A stretch of 35,401 nucleotides of DNA from JTS-RE9 sp964649195 (lineage in GTDB: Bacteria; Planctomycetota; Phycisphaerae; Phycisphaerales; Phycisphaeraceae). Location: assembly GCA_964649195.1 (NCBI GenBank), contig CAZYPK010000039.1, forward strand, positions 1 through 35,401, given 5' to 3'. Positions within the stretch are counted from its first letter, which is position 1, and every line of letters starts with the position of its first letter. Of the stretch, positions 7,230 through 15,508 are shown one piece after another. A program made the translations under genes and the position numbers. The notes beneath the pieces are model-generated. The model made no database searches and had not been told where the DNA came from. It saw only the letters and a list, made by a program, of their open reading frames with translations.

Positions 7230-8894
7230 TCATCTTCGCTCGTAAGGCTTGGCGACGATCTCGCCATCGACGGCGCGAAGGCGGATGCGGTGATAGGTGG
7301 TGGCGCCGAAGCCGCCCAAGGCGATCCAGTCGTAGTCGCGGATGGTGAGGTTGGCCGATGTGCCCTGCCATTCGATGAACGGCTGGCCGTTGGCGAGGGA
7401 CTTGATGTGTATCTTGTCGCCGGCGGTCTTGATGCTGAAGATGACGATGTGCGTTTTTCTGGCGGGAAAAGTGATTCGCCTGTTGGTGCTGATGTTTTCC
7501 CAGTGCGGTTTGCCGTCGATGCGGCCGATGCCTGAGAGGTCGCCCTTGTCGCCGGTGCCGATCTCGAACCAGCCGCAACTGCCTGCGGCGTGAAAGAAGA
7601 AGGAGCCGGTGCCTTGCTCGCCTTCGGCGGGCCGCTCGAAGACCATCTCGATTTCGTAGCTGATGTTTTTGGCCGAGAACGGCAACGCCAGAAACGCGCT
7701 GCCCTCCTGATGGTTGGCGTGAAAGCGGGTCAGCCTGCCTTTCTCCATTTTCCATGCCCCGCGATAGGCGCGGGCCGGATCGATCACCTTCATGACATCC
7801 ACCCAACCATCTTCGGGCTTGATCGAAGCGAGGGTTTCCATCACCTTCGACTTGCCTTTGATGGCCGTGGCGTCGGGCTTTTCGACCTCGGTGTCGGCGT
7901 CTGCGGGCGGGGTCAGCGCCTGGAAGGTCTTGTCCACTTCATCGAGGGCCAGCTTGGCGCGGCTGGGGTCAAGCCCGGTCTCACGGGTGATGGCGAGGTA
8001 ACGCCGGTAGGACCGGCCGGCGATTTCCAGGCTCAGCAGCTTGCCGTAGGGCGTCGCGCTGTTCGACGCGGCCCGATACCAATCCGCCATGATCAGGCAT
8101 TGCTTGTCCGACAAATCTTCCAACGGCTGCTCGACGATCGCAGCGATGGCCTTGAGCGAGTCATCGTTGGAAGCCTTGGCATGGGCGGCCGCCTTGGCGG
8201 GGTCGTGAAGGTCCAGCAGGTGGTACCGCGCCAGTTCCGCATGAGTGGCGGCATCGTCGGGGGCGGTGCGAAGTTTGGTCTCGGCTCTTCGGGCCAGGGT
8301 CTGAACCTGCGCCCGGGACTGCACCACATCGAACCGATGCTTGAGGCCTGCAACGCGCGGGCTCTTGATCGTCTCAGCCATCGACAGGGCCTGGCGAATC
8401 AGCTTTGCAGCCTCGGCGTAATCGCCGCCGTGATCGCGAATGCGGGCGGCGATCATGAAGGCGTTGATCAGTTCATCTCCGACGGCGGCGCGTTCGGAGA
8501 CGGGTGTGCGGGCGAACTGTCTGCGAAGCACATCCACCAGCCGGTCGGGGGCGTCCAGCGCATGCTCGGGGACCTGATCCATCAGCAGACGCATCGACCG
8601 GGCGGCCAGCGGAAAGCCTGATGGATGATTGGAGGTGAGGTCGTAAACCGCATTGCACATGGCCAGCACCAGGCCCGGCGCATCTTCGGTGGCGCTGGCG
8701 CTGTCAAGCAGACCCTTGGCCAGTTCCAGATCGTCCGCACGATCAGGCGTGGCGCGAACCGCCTTGATGCGATCGCCATAGAGCGACTCGAAAGCCTTGC
8801 GGCTTTCCTCCAGTTGCCGGCCCGATGCGGGAACGGCGCAGGCCATCGCCAGGCACAAAAAGCTGATCGCTTGAATCGGATGAGATCGAATCAT
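7230..8894 (-). CDS. Secreted protein with helical-repeat N-terminus and C-terminal beta-sandwich (DUF1080/LamG-like)
   Basis: A 554-aa exported protein. The signal peptide is MIRSHPIQAISFLCLAMACA to about ASG. Residues about 30-340 are alpha-helical with TPR-like segments (THAELARYHLLDLHDPAKAAAHAK and similar), and the C-terminal ~200 residues form an all-beta region (SYEIEMVFERPAEGEQGTGSFFFHAAG, WFEIGTGDKGDLSGIGRIDGKPHWENI) resembling concanavalin-like domains of planctomycete secreted hydrolases or glycan-binding proteins. The function is not assignable. CAT at 8892-8894 is chosen because the signal peptide starts there with a G-rich site (GGGGGCGGACAG) directly upstream; the open frame runs back to 8984 through the repeat element. 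Confidence 0.75.
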   Translation of the reverse strand: MIRSHPIQAISFLCLAMACAVPASGRQLEESRKAFESLYGDRIKAVRATPDRADDLELAKGLLDSASATEDAPGLVLAMCNAVYDLTSNHPSGFPLAARSMRLLMDQVPEHALDAPDRLVDVLRRQFARTPVSERAAVGDELINAFMIAARIRDHGGDYAEAAKLIRQALSMAETIKSPRVAGLKHRFDVVQSRAQVQTLARRAETKLRTAPDDAATHAELARYHLLDLHDPAKAAAHAKASNDDSLKAIAAIVEQPLEDLSDKQCLIMADWYRAASNSATPYGKLLSLEIAGRSYRRYLAITRETGLDPSRAKLALDEVDKTFQALTPPADADTEVEKPDATAIKGKSKVMETLASIKPEDGWVDVMKVIDPARAYRGAWKMEKGRLTRFHANHQEGSAFLALPFSAKNISYEIEMVFERPAEGEQGTGSFFFHAAGSCGWFEIGTGDKGDLSGIGRIDGKPHWENISTNRRITFPARKTHIVIFSIKTAGDKIHIKSLANGQPFIEWQGTSANLTIRDYDWIALGGFGATTYHRIRLRAVDGEIVAKPYERR

Positions 8895-8935
8895 CTGTCC
8901 GCCCCCATGAAGGAATGGAGCCTGGAGAACCTTTC

Positions 8936-9136
8936 TGTATACCTGAGCTTCGGATAAGCCCCGCCCGGAAGGGCGCGGGCCCAAGGGGTGATCGATTCAC
9001 GGCCCGTTCACGAATCACAACTCGTTTTTCGGTCTGAATTCACCTTGTAAGCCTGGATCCTTTGTTCATTGGACGCTCTTTGGCCCGCGCCCTGCTCCGG
9101 GGACCGGGCGGGGCTTATCCGAAACTCAGGTTGTAT
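8936..9136. mobile_element. MITE-like element: 191 bp with long terminal inverted repeats and a 5-bp TGTAT direct repeat
   Basis: The left end at 8941 begins ACCTGAGCTTCGGATAAGCC and the right end at 9131 is its inverse. The outer 28 positions match at 27 of 28, then AGGGCGCGGGCC recurs in both arms after a 10-nt insertion in the right arm. Immediately outside, TGTAT is present at 8936-8940 and 9132-9136 as a direct repeat, as expected of a target-site duplication. The interior (8983-9081) has no coding frame. No transposase is seen in the window, so it would be non-autonomous. An end-like sequence also occurs alone at 7026. Confidence 0.6.
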
Positions 9137-9310
9137 CGTACTCGGGACCACAATCGATGCCAAAAGGAAAAGCACTCCCGACAAGACATCGCACCCTGCA
9201 TCATCCCTGTTCTTCATCTGGCCGATAATGGTTCTGGATTTGTCGCGCGGTCGGTGCGTCGTCGTTTGGAGCGGGCTTGGCGGGCGGCGTTCGCCTCACG
9301 GAATGATTTC
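9137..9310. other. Leader region of the glycosyltransferase gene, no gene seen
   Basis: About 170 nt between the MITE-like element and the start codon at 9311. GATAAT near 9221 could be a -10 box but lacks a matching -35. The frame that continues upstream from the glycosyltransferase is Arg-rich and runs through the repeat, so I do not count it as coding. Confidence 0.3.
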
Positions 9311-10957
9311 ATGCAAAGTCGAGTGCCATATCTGTCGGGGCTTCTGTTGCTGGTGATCATCGGCGCCTGGCTGCGCACGGGGCCTGCGTTGTCGCTGCCG
9401 ATCTGGTTTGATGAGGCGGACACCTGGCGCAGCGGGATCATCGATCCCGGTCTCAGCGGCTGGTCGGAGCAGACCGGGCTGTACGAGCCTGTGCCGATGG
9501 ATTACGGCAAGTTTTTCCGCTGGCAGAACCATTTCGAGACAGCGCCGCTCACCTTCCTTCTGGCCCGCATCAGCGCCGACCTTCTGGGCGCCACCGATCC
9601 CTGGGCGATGCGCATCCCCTCGTTGCTGGCGGGGCTGCTTTGCATTCCCGCGGCCTACTGGCTTGGCTGCGTGGTGCGCGATCGGTCGCTGGGCCTGATG
9701 ACGGCGGCGATCATCACCTTCGATCCGAGTCAGGTCGATCAGAGTCAGCAGTGCCGCATCTATACGGTGCTGATGCTGCTGACGCTGCTGGCGATGGCGC
9801 TGACCATCAAGCTGGTGCGCGAGCCGGAGCCTGGCGTGAGAAGTGCGACCGATGACAGCAACACGAACGCGAAAAACGATGGCTGGCTCACACCCGTCTG
9901 GCAATGGGTGATGCTCGGCGGGCTGCTGGGCCTGCTGCTTTCGACAACGCAGTTTGCCCTGGCCGTCTGGCTGGGCATCGCGGCGGGAACCGTCGGCCTC
10001 ATGGCGGCGGGGGTGATCCTCAAACGGCCTCACCCGAAAACGAGGCAGGTGGCCGTGGGCGTCACCTGCGCCTTCGCCGTCGCATGCATGTTCGCCAACG
10101 TCGGCATCCACAGCATCATCATGCGCGTCTTCCACGGCGGCGGCGGCGACCGGCCCGACCTCACCTACTTCGCCATGATGCGCGAGATCATCGTCAGCGC
10201 CAAAGACCTGATCAATCTCACCCCCGCCGGGCTGATCATGTACCTCTTCGCCGCCGTGGGCCTCGTGCTGCTCTTCAGGAAATGCAAGACCAGCGCCGTC
10301 GTGCTGCTGGGCGTGGCGGTGATGAACATCCTCATGCTCTTCAGCTTCCTGCGCATCCATCACTTCATGGACATCCGCTACCTCAGCCCGCTTCAGCCGG
10401 CGCTCTACATCGGCCTGGCCATGTTCGCCACCGGTCTGGCTCATGTGAAGTTCCAACGCGCCGCGATGGCCGTCATCATCATCTTCCTCTGCATTCAGTG
10501 CCGGCAGTCGCTGAACCTGACGCACTACTACATGCAGCCGGACCGCTATCAATTCACCCGCGCCATTCTCCAGGCCCGCGATGCGGTCAAGCCCGGTGAA
10601 ACGATGTCGATCTACCCCGGCGTGGCCTGCATCCTCGGACAGTATTACCAGTGCCCGCAGGATCCTTCGCTGTTCGCCGGCCAGTACGACATGATCACCC
10701 ATCTGCCGGTCGGGAAGCCTGCGGTGCCCGCGAATCTCAAGGCGACGGGCGTGCGGATGGTGCTGGGCATGTACAACTACGAAACGCCCGACATGGACCA
10801 GAAAACAAAACGAACCGCCGCCATCAAACGGCTGGCCGACCACTTCGGCGTCACCGTCGATCAGGACCAGCTCGATGAACATCTGAGGCGCGACCGCGTG
10901 GCCACCGCCCACATCACCCGCACCGGCGTCACGCTCACCTCCATCGGAGCGGAGTGA
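9311..10957 (+). CDS. Membrane glycosyltransferase, GT39/ArnT/PMT-like
   Basis: A 548-aa polytopic membrane protein. The first membrane helix (residues 7-22) is followed by the acidic pair in LPIWFDEADTW (D34, E35), the position of the catalytic Asp-Glu of polyprenyl-phosphate-sugar-dependent GT-C enzymes. Next come RIPSLLAGLLCIPAAYWLG and FDPSQVDQSQQCRIYTVLMLL, matching the family's second conserved block, and about nine further hydrophobic helices. The C-terminal ~120 residues form a soluble periplasmic-type domain. It probably transfers a sugar from a lipid-linked donor to lipid or protein. ATG 9311 is chosen because the first helix starts there. It is monocistronic by context. Confidence 0.8.
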   Translation: MQSRVPYLSGLLLLVIIGAWLRTGPALSLPIWFDEADTWRSGIIDPGLSGWSEQTGLYEPVPMDYGKFFRWQNHFETAPLTFLLARISADLLGATDPWAMRIPSLLAGLLCIPAAYWLGCVVRDRSLGLMTAAIITFDPSQVDQSQQCRIYTVLMLLTLLAMALTIKLVREPEPGVRSATDDSNTNAKNDGWLTPVWQWVMLGGLLGLLLSTTQFALAVWLGIAAGTVGLMAAGVILKRPHPKTRQVAVGVTCAFAVACMFANVGIHSIIMRVFHGGGGDRPDLTYFAMMREIIVSAKDLINLTPAGLIMYLFAAVGLVLLFRKCKTSAVVLLGVAVMNILMLFSFLRIHHFMDIRYLSPLQPALYIGLAMFATGLAHVKFQRAAMAVIIIFLCIQCRQSLNLTHYYMQPDRYQFTRAILQARDAVKPGETMSIYPGVACILGQYYQCPQDPSLFAGQYDMITHLPVGKPAVPANLKATGVRMVLGMYNYETPDMDQKTKRTAAIKRLADHFGVTVDQDQLDEHLRRDRVATAHITRTGVTLTSIGAE

Positions 10958-11280
10958 ACCCAGGCGCCCAAGCCGCTTGCGACGTGGCAATCCCTGATTC
11001 ACGGCACCTCCGGGGGTTTGAGAAGTTTGGGGTGAGGTGAGAAGTTTTGGGTGGCTGGGGCTGAGTCCGCGAAGCCCCGGCCCAGGGACCACCAGCTATC
11101 AGTTGCTTCACCTTCCTTCGTGCGCTTGGGCCGGGGCTTCGCGGACTCAGCCCCAGCCACCCGAATATCTTGCCGCAAAAGATGGGCACGCCCTCCTGGG
11201 TTCATGACTCGAAAACCCGTCCGAGCCGATGAACCGATCTGATACACTCCCCCATTCACTTATTGCCCACGAGATTCGCC
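10958..11280. repeat. Intergenic block with a 36-bp perfect inverted repeat upstream of thrS
   Basis: No gene seen. The arms at 11049-11084 (GGGTGGCTGGGGCTGAGTCC...) and 11127-11162 are exact reverse complements over 36 bp, separated by 42 nt. Just before the left arm, AGAAGTTT-type words occur twice (about 11031 and 11041). The same arm consensus recurs at 22324-22363 and 27896-27979. The inverted repeat ends ~118 nt before the thrS start, so it could terminate the glycosyltransferase transcript or shape the thrS leader. GATACACT near 11239 is a weak -10 candidate for thrS. Confidence 0.65.
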
Positions 11281-13395
11281 ATGAAGATCACTTTGCCCGA
11301 TGGTTCCGTGAAAGAATTAAGCGATGGCGCCAGTGCTGCGGATGTCGCCGCCCAGATCGGCGCGGGACTCGCCAAGGCGGCCATCGGCGCCAAGGTGGAT
11401 GGTCAGCTTTATGACCTGAATCGTCCGCTGCCAGGCGACTGCAAGCTGGCCATCATCACCAGGCCGCGCTTGGACAAGGATGGAAAAACCAAGGGCGAGC
11501 ACAACCCCGATGCGCTGTATCTGCTGCGTCACTCCTGCGCCCACGTGATGGCGGAGGCGATCGAGCGCGTGTATGGCGGCGACAAGGTGAAACTCGCCTA
11601 CGGCCCGCCGCTGGACAACGGCTTCTACTACGACATGGCCCTCGATACGCCCATCAGCAGCGAGGATTTTCCGAAGATCGAAGCGGAGATGAAGAAGATC
11701 GTGGAGGAAAAGCGGCCGTTTTCGCGGTACGAAATGTCCGCCGATGAAGGCATGAAGAAACTTCATGTCGAAGGGAACAAATACAAGATCGATAATGCGG
11801 AACGCGCCATTGCGGGCGGGAGCAAAGGGTTGTCGTTTTATGTCACCGGTGATGTTGCTACGCCGCAAGCGGCGACACCCGCGTTCTGGGAAGACCTCTG
11901 CCAAGGTCCCCACGTCCCCGACACCTCCGAAATCGTCGCGTTCAAGATCATGTCCGTCGCCTCCTCCAACTGGAAAGGCGATGTCGAACTCGACCGTTTT
12001 CAGCGCGTCTATGGCACCGCGTTTTTTTCGCAGGCGGACCTCGATCATCACCTCGCCCTTCTCGATGAAGCAAAGAAGCGCGATCACCGCGTGCTGGGCA
12101 AACAGCTTCGGTTGTTTCACATCGATGAACAGGTCGGACAAGGCCTCGTGCTCTGGACGCCGCGCGGCTCGATCATTCGGCAGACGCTCCAAACCTTCAT
12201 CAGCGACGAGCTGCGCAAGCAGGGTTACTCGCAGGTCTTCACGCCTCACATCGGCCGGCTGGAGCTCTACCGCACCAGCGGCCACTATCCCTACTACAGC
12301 GAGTCGCAGTTCCCGCCTCTCATCGAGCGCGAACAGATCGATCAGCTCGCCAGGGAAGGCTGCACCTGCGGCGAGCTGGCCAATCGCATGGAAAAGGGAG
12401 AGATCGACGGCTACATGCTCAAGCCGATGAACTGCCCGCACCACATCCGCATCTTCGCCAGTGAAAAACGCAGCTACCGCGACATGCCCGTGCGCCTCGC
12501 CGAGTTCGGCACCGTCTATCGCTGGGAAAAATCGGGCGAGATCGGCGGCATGACCCGCGTGCGCGGCTTCACCCAGGACGATGCCCATCTCTTTGTCACC
12601 GAAGACCAACTCGCCGACGAAGTGCAAGGCTGTCTCTCGCTCGTCAAGATCATCTTCAAAACGCTGGGCATCAGCGACTACCGCGTGCGCGTCGGGCTGC
12701 GCGATCCCGATTCATCGAAGTACGTCGGCGACCCCGCCAACTGGGACAAAGCCGAGGCGGCTTGCCGCTTCGCAGCGGAATCCCTGGGCGTCCCCTTCAG
12801 CGCCGAACCCGGTGAAGCCGCGTTCTACGGACCTAAAATTGATTTCGTCGTCAAAGATGTGATTGGCCGCGAATGGCAGCTCGGCACGGTGCAGGTCGAT
12901 TACAACCTGCCGATCCGTTTCGATCTGTCTTACACCGGCAGCGACAACAGGGAACATCGCCCCGTCATGATCCACCGCGCCCCCTTCGGCTCGATGGAAC
13001 GGTTCGTCGGCGTGCTCATCGAGCACTTCGCCGGCGCGTTCCCGCTGTGGCTTTCGCCGGAACAGATGCGCGTGCTGCCGGTGAGTGAAAAATTCAACGA
13101 CTATGCGAAGAAGGTTTACGAAGCCCTGAAAGAGGCCGGCTTCCGCGTGGAACTGGATCGCTCCGGCGACCGCGTCAGCGGCATGGTGAAAAGCGCCCAG
13201 GAAGACAAGGTCAACTACATGCTCATCGTCGGCGGCAAGGACGAGGCCGCAGGCACCGTGAGCGTGCGCGACCGCTCGCGCGGCGACCTGGGCGCGATCC
13301 CGCTCGATGCCTTCATCGAAAAAGCCAAGGCCGAAATCCTGCATCATGGACAGGACACTGTCGAAAAGCAATCGAATGAACAAACATCCTCTTGA
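11281..13395 (+). CDS. thrS: Threonyl-tRNA synthetase
   Basis: A 704-aa cytoplasmic class II synthetase charging tRNA-Thr. Domain order is TGS (1 to about 62), the editing/second additional domain with HSCAHVMAEAI and CQGPHV, catalytic core, and C-terminal anticodon-binding domain (from about 600, MRVLPVSEKFNDYAKKVYEAL). Catalytic zinc Cys385 is in KPMNCPHH; motif 2 is VYRWEKSGEIGG..RVRGFTQDDAH; motif 3 is near HRAPFGSMERF. Two insertions stand out: about 12 residues (VATPQAATPAF) before CQGPHV in the editing domain, coded by a palindromic stretch, and about 25 residues with a CTCGEL motif just before the zinc Cys. I believe related core insertions occur in other planctomycete ThrRS. ATG 11281 starts the TGS domain; the ribosome site is weak. 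Confidence 0.97.
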   Translation: MKITLPDGSVKELSDGASAADVAAQIGAGLAKAAIGAKVDGQLYDLNRPLPGDCKLAIITRPRLDKDGKTKGEHNPDALYLLRHSCAHVMAEAIERVYGGDKVKLAYGPPLDNGFYYDMALDTPISSEDFPKIEAEMKKIVEEKRPFSRYEMSADEGMKKLHVEGNKYKIDNAERAIAGGSKGLSFYVTGDVATPQAATPAFWEDLCQGPHVPDTSEIVAFKIMSVASSNWKGDVELDRFQRVYGTAFFSQADLDHHLALLDEAKKRDHRVLGKQLRLFHIDEQVGQGLVLWTPRGSIIRQTLQTFISDELRKQGYSQVFTPHIGRLELYRTSGHYPYYSESQFPPLIEREQIDQLAREGCTCGELANRMEKGEIDGYMLKPMNCPHHIRIFASEKRSYRDMPVRLAEFGTVYRWEKSGEIGGMTRVRGFTQDDAHLFVTEDQLADEVQGCLSLVKIIFKTLGISDYRVRVGLRDPDSSKYVGDPANWDKAEAACRFAAESLGVPFSAEPGEAAFYGPKIDFVVKDVIGREWQLGTVQVDYNLPIRFDLSYTGSDNREHRPVMIHRAPFGSMERFVGVLIEHFAGAFPLWLSPEQMRVLPVSEKFNDYAKKVYEALKEAGFRVELDRSGDRVSGMVKSAQEDKVNYMLIVGGKDEAAGTVSVRDRSRGDLGAIPLDAFIEKAKAEILHHGQDTVEKQSNEQTSS
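11853..11880. repeat. Possible in-frame palindromic insertion in thrS
   Basis: TTGCTACGCCGCAAGCGGCG followed by ACACC contains CGCCGC-AA-GCGGCG and codes for part of a non-canonical stretch (VATPQAATP) just before the conserved CQGPHV motif. Its base composition resembles an intergenic palindrome rather than neighbouring codons. The stem is short, so this is tentative. Confidence 0.35.
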
Positions 13396-13458
13396 CGCGA
13401 CAATCGCCGATTTGTTAGCGTGTCATTGCGAACCCGCTGCAAACCGAACGGATCATTC

Positions 13459-14604
13459 ATGGCAACACGCAAGAGACGCCGCACGGCTCAATCCGCAAAT
13501 GCAGGCCTGATCGTGATCGGGGATGTCACCAACTTTTCCAGAATGGCGATGAAAGATCAGCGCCGTGTTGTCGAGGGGCTTTGGGAATTCATCCAGGCAA
13601 AAGTCTCGGACGGAATGGAAGTGAACGGCACAGGCGACGGAGCGCTCGTCACTTTCTGGGACAATGATTGGTCGCATCATCAAGTGGTGGAGTTTGCGGA
13701 GAAATGGATCGATCACATGGCGAAGTTGCCGACGCCGGCGATGCTGCGTGTCGGATTACATCAAGGTCCGTTTCAGGTCGTCGAAATCAAAGGGTTGTCA
13801 CGCAAGGAAATCGTCGGAACCGGCCCCAATGATTGCGCCCGCATCGTCTCTTTTGGGGATGGAGGCCACATCATCGCCACCGATCAGTTCGTGCATGGAT
13901 GGGCGCAATTCGAAGGTGATGGAGTTTTTCAACACTTTCAACCCCCGTCCAAGCAGGGAATCGAAGTGTTCGTCAAGCATGACATACCGCAATCGATTCG
14001 AATTTTCCGCAGGAATTCCCCCAGCCAACAGCCTCCCAAAAGAATTGCGCATCTTCAGCAGGTGGAGGACAGCCTCAACAAAATCCTCAGAGAAATTGAA
14101 TCGCTGTTTACGAAAGCCTTGCAGGCTTACCGGAAAAATCTGACCCCGGAACGCGTCTCTGCGCGTGTCTCCATTCTGGCCCCGCGCGGGGAATACCTGG
14201 AATCCACGAAATACCGCTTTCATCGCACCGAACCCACAGTGAAAGGAAACACTCATTATTCCATCAATGGGGAGGGTGCCGGGCCTCCGGGAAAAGCGTT
14301 TGTGCAACGCCAGGTTCAAATTCTTAACGGCCTGCCGGATTTTCTCACGGACGAGGACGCTTACGTGCAAAAAATGATATCTTCCGGACTGTCCGAGGAC
14401 GTGATACGTAACTTTGGGAGAAAGTCACGGGCATTCATGGACATACCGGTGGGCTTCCCGGAGAGTCAGGTGGATTTGGTTGTGTGCATCGACACCGAAA
14501 ATCCGTTGACAGTACCGCGACATGGTCTCGAACTGATCGCCACCAATATCGCCGAAGATTTTCGTGAGCCATTGGCCTTGCTTTGGAGATTGCGGGTACA
14601 GTGA
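13459..14604 (+). CDS. Class III nucleotide cyclase-like protein with C-terminal GAF-like domain
   Basis: A 381-aa soluble protein. Residues about 17-145 read as a class III cyclase domain: metal Asp D22 in GDVTNFSRM, metal Asp D60 in GTGDGALVTFW, LRVGLHQGPF, and N124-x3-R128 in GPNDCAR for transition-state contact, so the catalytic set looks complete. The base-selecting Lys of adenylate cyclases is replaced by Asn (N56) and the usual Asp/Thr position by Glu (E117), by eye alignment, so the product need not be cAMP. Residues about 230-378 resemble a GAF sensor (GAGPPGKAFVQRQ, SRAFMDIPVGFP, DLVVCIDTENPL). ATG 13459 has GGA eight nt upstream; GTG 13420 is possible. A 65-aa gene follows after 24 nt. 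Bacterial class III cyclases include the antiphage Pycsar enzymes, but no PycTIR/PycTM effector is seen. Confidence 0.72.
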   Translation: MATRKRRRTAQSANAGLIVIGDVTNFSRMAMKDQRRVVEGLWEFIQAKVSDGMEVNGTGDGALVTFWDNDWSHHQVVEFAEKWIDHMAKLPTPAMLRVGLHQGPFQVVEIKGLSRKEIVGTGPNDCARIVSFGDGGHIIATDQFVHGWAQFEGDGVFQHFQPPSKQGIEVFVKHDIPQSIRIFRRNSPSQQPPKRIAHLQQVEDSLNKILREIESLFTKALQAYRKNLTPERVSARVSILAPRGEYLESTKYRFHRTEPTVKGNTHYSINGEGAGPPGKAFVQRQVQILNGLPDFLTDEDAYVQKMISSGLSEDVIRNFGRKSRAFMDIPVGFPESQVDLVVCIDTENPLTVPRHGLELIATNIAEDFREPLALLWRLRVQ

Positions 14605-14628
14605 CCGATATAATCGACGAGGATAAAC

Positions 14629-14826
14629 ATGAGCAAAAAGACCGGAATTAAGAAGGCGGACCGCCTTGAACTCATCATCAACGAAGCCATGGCGCAGGCG
14701 AAAAAGGATTTCGCCAAGATCAGCCGCCCCGTGACAAAGCCGCAGACCCTTGATGACATCACATTGGGTCCCGTATTCTTCACGCAAAATGATGAGAAGA
14801 CCGTTGTTGTAAAACAACGGGATTGA
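14629..14826 (+). CDS. Small charged hypothetical protein downstream of the cyclase
   Basis: A 65-aa Lys/Asp-rich protein without cysteines, signal peptide or membrane helix. An N-terminal helix (DRLELIINEAMAQAKKDFA) is followed by a strand-like tail (GPVFFTQNDEKTVVVKQ). It matches no family I know. A clear ribosome site (ACGAGG, 6 nt before ATG) and the 24-nt gap to the cyclase suggest cotranscription and a role as partner or regulator of the cyclase. Its 3' end overlaps the pdxH TTG start by 4 nt. Confidence 0.6.
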   Translation: MSKKTGIKKADRLELIINEAMAQAKKDFAKISRPVTKPQTLDDITLGPVFFTQNDEKTVVVKQRD

Positions 14827-15479
14827 AGATTGGACGTGATGTGATTTTTGGCGACATCCGCAACGACTACACCCTGGCCGGCCTCGATGAGGCCGACCTC
14901 GATCGCGATCCCGTGCGGCAGTTCGACCGCTGGATGACCGATGCCATCAAGGCCGGCGTCTTCGAGCCGACGGCCATGACGCTGGCGACGGCGACGGACG
15001 ATGGCCGGCCTCACTCGCGCATCGTGCTGCTCAAGCATTTCGATGAACGGGGCTTCTGCTTCTTCACCAACTACGACAGCGCCAAGGGGCGCGAGATGGC
15101 GAAGAACCCCCTTGCCGCCCTGTGCATCCACTGGCCTCCGCTGGAGCGGCAGGTGCGCATCGAAGGCGCGATCAGCAAAACCACCGCCGCCGAGTCCGAC
15201 GGCTACTTTCAGCGGAGGCCGCGCGGCAGTCAGCTCGGAGCATGGATATCCAAACAGAGCGGCATCATTGATTCGCGCAAGGTCCTCGAAGATGCACTGG
15301 TCCAGATCACCGCCAAGTTCGAAGGCAGGGATGTCACCCGCCCGCCGCACTGGGGCGGCTACCGCGTGAAGCCCGCGTCCATCGAGTTCTGGCAGGGCCG
15401 GCAGAATCGCCTGCACGACCGGCTGGTTTACACATTGCAGCCCGATGGCGCATGGAAGATCACGCGCCTGGCACCGTAA
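14823..15479 (+). CDS. pdxH: Pyridoxamine/pyridoxine 5'-phosphate oxidase
   Basis: FMN-dependent oxidase making pyridoxal 5'-phosphate, the last step of B6 synthesis and salvage. At 218 aa it has the usual length. Family blocks in order: RIVLLKHFDERGFCFFTNY..KG (FMN), ALCIHWPPLERQVRIEG, YFQRRPRGSQLGAWIS, the PPHWGGYRVKP PLP-binding loop, IEFWQGRQNRLHDRL and the ITRLAP terminus. The start is uncertain: TTG 14823 overlaps the previous stop and has ACGGGA upstream, while GTG 14841 (six residues shorter) has GGA seven nt upstream. There is no ATG before the conserved DYTLAGL segment. The gene is probably translated from the cyclase transcript, although the functions look unrelated. Confidence 0.94.
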   Translation: MKIGRDVIFGDIRNDYTLAGLDEADLDRDPVRQFDRWMTDAIKAGVFEPTAMTLATATDDGRPHSRIVLLKHFDERGFCFFTNYDSAKGREMAKNPLAALCIHWPPLERQVRIEGAISKTTAAESDGYFQRRPRGSQLGAWISKQSGIIDSRKVLEDALVQITAKFEGRDVTRPPHWGGYRVKPASIEFWQGRQNRLHDRLVYTLQPDGAWKITRLAP

Positions 15480-15508
15480 GCGAAAGAGGCGGACGGCGTT
15501 GACTTCCA

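Noticed and set aside
6833..7267. 144-aa minus-strand frame overlapping the 99-aa gene
   Set aside because: It is Arg/Ser-rich, crosses both hairpin repeats and starts inside the 7230-8894 gene; nothing supports it.
9062..9310. Upstream extension of the glycosyltransferase frame
   Set aside because: It would translate through the MITE-like right end and is Arg-rich; the first membrane helix and a normal start are at 9311.
13392..13420. Promoter TTGACG-17-TTAGCG for the cyclase gene
   Set aside because: The -10 match is poor and the -35 overlaps the thrS stop; too weak to list as a feature.
13459..14826. Calling the cyclase pair a Pycsar defence system outright
   Set aside because: No TIR or membrane effector is adjacent and the 65-aa protein resembles neither; kept as a hypothesis only.
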